Shown in pieces: positions 8,257-10,893 of a stretch of 10,893 nt of DNA (position 1 is its first letter; each line of letters opens with the position of its first letter). The DNA is from CADEFF01 sp964569315 (lineage in GTDB: Bacteria > Pseudomonadota > Alphaproteobacteria > Dongiales > Dongiaceae): positions 1 through 10,893 of the forward strand of contig CAZMUZ010000122.1 of assembly GCA_964569315.1 (NCBI GenBank), read 5' to 3'. The notes under the pieces are model-generated. The model was not told where the DNA came from. It made no database searches and saw only the letters and a program-made list of their open reading frames with translations. The position numbers were made by a program, and so were the translations under genes.

Positions 8257-8562
8257 ATGGCGAAGAAGAGTTCCATCAATCGCGACAAGAAGCGTCGCCG
8301 CATGGCGAAGCAGTTTGCCGGCCGGCGCGAGCGGTTGAAGGCGATCGCGAACGACGAATCGAAGCCCATGGAGGAGCGGTTCGCCGCCCGCCTCAAGCTG
8401 GCGGAGCTGCCCCGCAACGCGTCGCCCGTGCGTCAGCATAATCGCTGTGAGCTCACGGGACGTCCGCGCGGCTTTCATCGCAAGTTCAAGCTTTCGCGCA
8501 TCGCGCTGCGGGCGCTGGCCTCGACCGGCCAGATCCCCGGCATGGTCAAGGCGAGTTGGTAA
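8257..8562 (+). CDS. rpsN: 30S ribosomal protein S14, zinc-independent long form
   Basis: S14 (101 aa) is a 16S rRNA-binding protein of the 30S head. It is the long form without a zinc ribbon: the single cysteine C64 (in NRCELTGRPRG) stands alone, where zinc-binding S14 is about 61 aa with paired CxxC motifs. The conserved C-terminal part FHRKFKLSRIALRALASTG and GMVKASW is intact. A strong SD, GGAGG at 8246-8250, lies 6 bases before the ATG. It is placed between rplE and rpsH as in proteobacterial spc operons, which supports it as the main, zinc-independent copy. Confidence 0.98.
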   Translation: MAKKSSINRDKKRRRMAKQFAGRRERLKAIANDESKPMEERFAARLKLAELPRNASPVRQHNRCELTGRPRGFHRKFKLSRIALRALASTGQIPGMVKASW

Positions 8563-8567
8563 GGAGG
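8561..8567 (+). promoter_or_regulatory. Strong ribosome binding site of rpsH
   Basis: AAGGAGG is a near-perfect match to the anti-Shine-Dalgarno core and overlaps the rpsN TAA stop codon. It is the best match in the window and suggests efficient initiation of S8. Confidence 0.85.
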
Positions 8568-8577
8568 ACATCCGATC

Positions 8578-8976
8578 ATGGCGTTGAGTGATCCCCTGGG
8601 GGATATGCTGACCCGGATCCGGAACGGGCAGAAAGCCGGTATGTCGAGCATTTCGACGCCCGGTTCGAAGCTGCGTGCGAACGTGCTCGAGGTGTTGAAG
8701 CGCGAAGGCTATATCCGCGGCTTCTCCGCGACCGACAGCGAACCGGGCCAGGCCGAATTCAAGATCGAGCTGAAGTACCACGAAGGCTCGCCGGTCATCC
8801 GCGAAATCTCCCGTGTCTCGAAGCCGGGTCGCCGGGTCTATTCGAAGGTGACCGAGCTGCCGCGCGTCTATAACGGTCTCGGGATATCCATCCTGTCGAC
8901 TCCCCGCGGCGTGCTCTCGGACAACGAAGCGCGCGCGGCCAATGTCGGCGGCGAAGTGCTCTGCCGCGTATTCTAA
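8578..8976 (+). CDS. rpsH: 30S ribosomal protein S8
   Basis: S8 (132 aa) is a primary 16S rRNA-binding protein of the central domain and, in E. coli, the autogenous repressor of the spc operon. Diagnostic sequence runs from the start MALSDPLGDMLTRIRNGQKA through VLKREGYIRGF, the LKYHEGSPVIREISRVSKPG strand and RVYNGLGISILSTPRGVL to GGEVLCRVF at the C-terminus. It has the strongest SD in the window, AAGGAGG at 8561-8567, overlapping the rpsN stop, with a 10-base spacer. Confidence 0.98.
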   Translation: MALSDPLGDMLTRIRNGQKAGMSSISTPGSKLRANVLEVLKREGYIRGFSATDSEPGQAEFKIELKYHEGSPVIREISRVSKPGRRVYSKVTELPRVYNGLGISILSTPRGVLSDNEARAANVGGEVLCRVF

Positions 8977-8989
8977 AGGAAGCCGAAGC

Positions 8990-9523
8990 ATGTCTCGCAT
9001 CGGAAAGAACCCGGTGGCCGTGCCGAACGGCGTCACGGTCGCCATCGAAGGCCGCAAGGTCAAAGCGAAGGGGAAGCTCGGTGAGCTCTCTCTGCCGCTC
9101 GGCGATCTCGTGGAGGCCAAGCTCGAGGACGGCAAGTTCTGGGTGAAGCCGATCGACGAGTCGAAGCAGGCCCGCATGATGTGGGGCACGGCCCGCAACC
9201 TCTTCCGCAACATCGTGGAGGGCGTGTCGCAGGGCTACACCCGCACGCTGGAGATCAGCGGCGTCGGCTATCGCGCGCAGGTGCAGGGCAAGAACCTCAT
9301 CCTGCAGCTCGGCTACAGCCACGACGTCAATTTCGCGATCCCGGCGGGCGTCACGATCAAGTGCGACAAGCCGACCTCGATCACGGTCAGCGGCGCCGAC
9401 AAGCAGCAGGTCGGGCAGGTGAGCGCGGTGATCCGCGGCTTCCGCAGGCCGGAGCCGTACAAGGGCAAGGGCATCAAGTACGACACCGAGACCATCCGCC
9501 GCAAGGAAGGCAAGAAGAAGTAG
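8990..9523 (+). CDS. rplF: 50S ribosomal protein L6
   Basis: L6 (177 aa, normal) has two related domains and lies near the sarcin-ricin loop at the factor-binding site. The start MSRIGKNPVAVPNGV is diagnostic. TARNLFRNIVEGVSQGYTR and LEISGVGYRAQVQGKNLILQ mark the domain junction, and the C-terminal domain ends GFRRPEPYKGKGIKY followed by a lysine-rich tail. I chose the ATG at 8990: AAAGGA (8975-8980) is 9 bases upstream and the protein starts as in the family. An in-frame ATG at 8942 would add 16 residues overlapping rpsH with no SD. Confidence 0.98.
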   Translation: MSRIGKNPVAVPNGVTVAIEGRKVKAKGKLGELSLPLGDLVEAKLEDGKFWVKPIDESKQARMMWGTARNLFRNIVEGVSQGYTRTLEISGVGYRAQVQGKNLILQLGYSHDVNFAIPAGVTIKCDKPTSITVSGADKQQVGQVSAVIRGFRRPEPYKGKGIKYDTETIRRKEGKKK

Positions 9524-9532
9524 GAGCGAATC

Positions 9533-9895
9533 ATGGCGCACGCACTGAACAATACTGCCCGCCGGCAGCGCCGGGTCCGCGCCTCGATCCGCCGCAAGTC
9601 GCACGGCCGCCCGCGGCTCTCGGTGTTCCGTTCGGGCCAGAACATCTACGCCCAGGTCATCGACGACACGCAAGGCGTCACGGTCGCTGCCGCCTCGACG
9701 CTGGAGAAGGCGCTGAAGGACCAGCTCAAGTCCGGCGGCAATGTCGATGCCGCGAAGGCGGTCGGCAAACTGATCGCCGAGCGGGCGATCGCCGCGGGCG
9801 TGAAGGCCGTCGTGTTCGACCGCGGCTCCTACCTGTTCCATGGCCGGGTGAAGGCCCTGGCCGACGCCGCCCGCGAGGGCGGCCTCAGCTTCTAG
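9533..9895 (+). CDS. rplR: 50S ribosomal protein L18
   Basis: L18 (120 aa) binds 5S rRNA and helps join it to the 50S subunit with L5. The arginine-rich N-terminus (RRQRRVRASIRRKSHGRPRL, residues 10-29) binds RNA. LSVFRSGQNIYAQVIDDTQG, the AASTLEKALK helix and the C-terminal VVFDRGSYLFHGRVKALAD are family hallmarks. AGGAG (9522-9526), overlapping the rplF stop, lies 6 bases before the ATG. Confidence 0.98.
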   Translation: MAHALNNTARRQRRVRASIRRKSHGRPRLSVFRSGQNIYAQVIDDTQGVTVAAASTLEKALKDQLKSGGNVDAAKAVGKLIAERAIAAGVKAVVFDRGSYLFHGRVKALADAAREGGLSF

Positions 9896-9905
9896 AGGAT
9901 TACTC

Positions 9906-10484
9906 ATGGCACGTTCGCCAAAGTCCGACCGCCGCGACCGGGATCGCGATCGCTCCTCGCGTGATCGCGACGAGCCGGAACTGATCGAAAAGCTGGTCGG
10001 CATCAACCGCGTCGCCAAGGTGGTGAAGGGCGGCCGGCGTTTCGGCTTCGCTGCCATCGTGGTGGTGGGCGACGGCAAGGGCCGCGTGGGCCACGGCGCC
10101 GGCAAGGCGCGCGAGGTGCCCGAAGCGATCCGCAAGGCGACCGAGCAGGCGAAGCGCGCCATGGTACGCGTGCCGCTTCGCGAAGGCCGCACGCTGCATC
10201 ACGACGTGATCGGCCATTTCGGTGCCGGTCAGGTGGTGTTGCGCGCCGCCAAGCCCGGCACCGGCATCATCGCCGGCGGCCCGGTGCGCGCCATCTGCGA
10301 GGCGCTCGGCGTCGAGGACGTGGTGGCGAAGTCGGTCGGCACCTCGAACCCGCACAACATGATCAAGGCCGCGTTCAGCGCGCTTTCCCGCTCCTCCTCG
10401 CCGCGCAGCGTTGCGGCGCGGCGCGGGCGCAAGGTGAGCGACATTCTCGGCAAGCGTGAGGCCGGGGCCGAGGCGCGCGAGTAG
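9906..10484 (+). CDS. rpsE: 30S ribosomal protein S5
   Basis: S5 (192 aa) is part of the mRNA entry pore and affects decoding accuracy; its residue-39-46 loop (VVKGGRRF) corresponds to the site of spectinomycin-resistance changes in E. coli. The double-stranded-RNA-binding-like domain (INRVAKVVKGGRRFGFAAIV) and C-terminal domain (GAGQVVLRAAKPGTGIIAGG, then VGTSNPHNMIKA) are complete. The C-terminal tail SPRSVAARRGRKVSDILGKR is typical of alphaproteobacteria. The N-terminus carries an Arg/Asp-alternating stretch at residues 8-23 before the core, longer than in E. coli; charged extensions are known in alphaproteobacterial S5. AGGA (9896-9899), just after the rplR stop, lies 6 bases before the ATG. 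Confidence 0.98.
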   Translation: MARSPKSDRRDRDRDRSSRDRDEPELIEKLVGINRVAKVVKGGRRFGFAAIVVVGDGKGRVGHGAGKAREVPEAIRKATEQAKRAMVRVPLREGRTLHHDVIGHFGAGQVVLRAAKPGTGIIAGGPVRAICEALGVEDVVAKSVGTSNPHNMIKAAFSALSRSSSPRSVAARRGRKVSDILGKREAGAEARE

Positions 10485-10500
10485 CGCCGGCCTCCGTCAG

Positions 10501-10505
10501 AAGGA
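10501..10505 (+). promoter_or_regulatory. Ribosome binding site that decides the rpmD start
   Basis: AAGGA lies 8 bases before the ATG at 10514 but only 2 bases before the ATG at 10508, too close for normal initiation. This favours the downstream start. Confidence 0.75.
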
Positions 10506-10513
10506 ATATGGCG

Positions 10514-10708
10514 ATGGCGAACAAACCGGGTAAGGTCAAGGTGACCCAGACGGCCAGCCCGATCGGGCGCGAGGCCTATCAGCGGCAGACGCTGATCGGC
10601 CTCGGCCTCAACAAGATGGGCCGCAGCCGCGTGCTCGAGGACACCCCGGCCGTGCGCGGCATGATCGCGCGGGTTCATCATCTGATCCGGGTCGAGCCGC
10701 AGGGCTGA
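10514..10708 (+). CDS. rpmD: 50S ribosomal protein L30
   Basis: L30 (64 aa from this start) is a small 50S protein present in most but not all bacteria. It has the family pattern KVKVTQTASPIGREAYQRQT, LIGLGLNKMGRSRVLEDTPA and GMIARVHHLIRVE. Two in-frame ATGs are close together, at 10508 and 10514. The only SD, AAGGA at 10501-10505, is 2 bases from the first and 8 from the second, so I choose 10514 (protein starts MANKPGK); the upstream start would add only Met-Ala. It follows rpsE after 29 bases. Confidence 0.94.
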   Translation: MANKPGKVKVTQTASPIGREAYQRQTLIGLGLNKMGRSRVLEDTPAVRGMIARVHHLIRVEPQG

Positions 10709-10724
10709 GCCGGTAGACATCGGT

Positions 10725-10757
10725 CGGGCGTCTCCCCATCTCTCTGGACGGCGCCCG
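10725..10757 (+). other. Possible weak hairpin in the rpmD-rplO gap
   Basis: CGGGCG (10725-10730) can pair with CGCCCG (10752-10757), leaving a 21-base loop in which two further pairs are possible after a bulge. No T-run follows, so this is not a standard intrinsic terminator, and it may be chance in GC-rich DNA. It could be a weak attenuator or RNA-processing site before rplO. Confidence 0.2.
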
Positions 10758-10778
10758 CCCCAGGACAGGAAGAAAGCT

Positions 10779-10893
10779 ATGAAGCTCAACCAGCTCCGCG
10801 ACAACAAGGGCGCGCGCAAGGCGCGTATCCGCGTCGGGCGCGGCATCGGCTCCGGCAAGGGCAAGACCGGCGGCCGCGGCGGCAAGGGCCAGA
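10779..10893 (+). CDS. rplO: 50S ribosomal protein L15, N-terminal part (cut by window edge)
   Basis: Only the first 38 codons are present. The start MKLNQLRDNKGARKARIRVG and the following glycine- and lysine-rich GRGIGSGKGKTGGRGGKGQ are the unmistakable RNA-binding N-terminal extension of L15, which threads into 23S rRNA as a late assembly protein. The ATG is preceded by AGGA (10767-10770) with an 8-base spacer. It is separated from rpmD by 70 bases, the widest gap in the window. The globular C-terminal domain, and probably secY, would lie beyond the edge. Confidence 0.97.
   Translation, partial: MKLNQLRDNKGARKARIRVGRGIGSGKGKTGGRGGKGQ

Noticed and set aside
9950..9970. GCGATCGC-type palindromes as a protein-binding or methylation site
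   Set aside because: They fall in Arg/Asp codons of the S5 N-terminus and are explained by the repeated amino acids.

Overview
This window is a stretch of the conserved translation supercluster (str–S10–spc) of a GC-rich bacterium. All 23 genes are on the + strand: the 3' end of fusA, then tuf, rpsJ, rplC, rplD, rplW, rplB, rpsS, rplV, rpsC, rplP, rpmC, rpsQ, rplN, rplX, rplE, rpsN, rpsH, rplF, rplR, rpsE, rpmD and the 5' end of rplO. GC-rich codon use and the protein sequences (EF-G, EF-Tu, L16, L22 and S5 signatures, cysteine-poor long S14) point to an alphaproteobacterium. A Rhodospirillales-like lineage is possible, but I cannot fix the order from memory alone.

Layout: 1-567 is the end of elongation factor G (domains IV-V). 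619-1809 is a complete elongation factor Tu. 1838-6972 holds the S10-type block (S10, L3, L4, L23, L2, S19, L22, S3, L16, L29, S17). 6969-10893 holds the spc-type block (L14, L24, L5, S14, S8, L6, L18, S5, L30, start of L15). Packing is very tight. There are two ATGA stop/start overlaps (rplD/rplW and rpsQ/rplN), several Shine-Dalgarno (SD) sequences overlap the preceding stop codon, and the longest non-coding gap is 70 bases (rpmD-rplO). I see no tRNA, rRNA, mobile element, CRISPR array or convincing terminator.

The products work together. The ribosomal proteins build both subunits: L2, L3, L4 and L22 lie around the peptidyl-transferase centre and exit tunnel, L23 and L29 at the tunnel exit, S3 and S5 at mRNA entry, S19 and S14 in the 30S head. 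EF-Tu and EF-G drive tRNA delivery and translocation on the ribosome. The lack of room for an S10 leader between tuf and rpsJ suggests read-through from the str block.

I found no new system here; it is an ordinary housekeeping region. The most notable irregularity is the codon use of tuf, which differs sharply from its neighbours except in its last ~20 codons. Smaller points are the Arg/Asp-repeat N-terminus of S5, the weak ribosome binding site of rplE and a possible hairpin before rplO.
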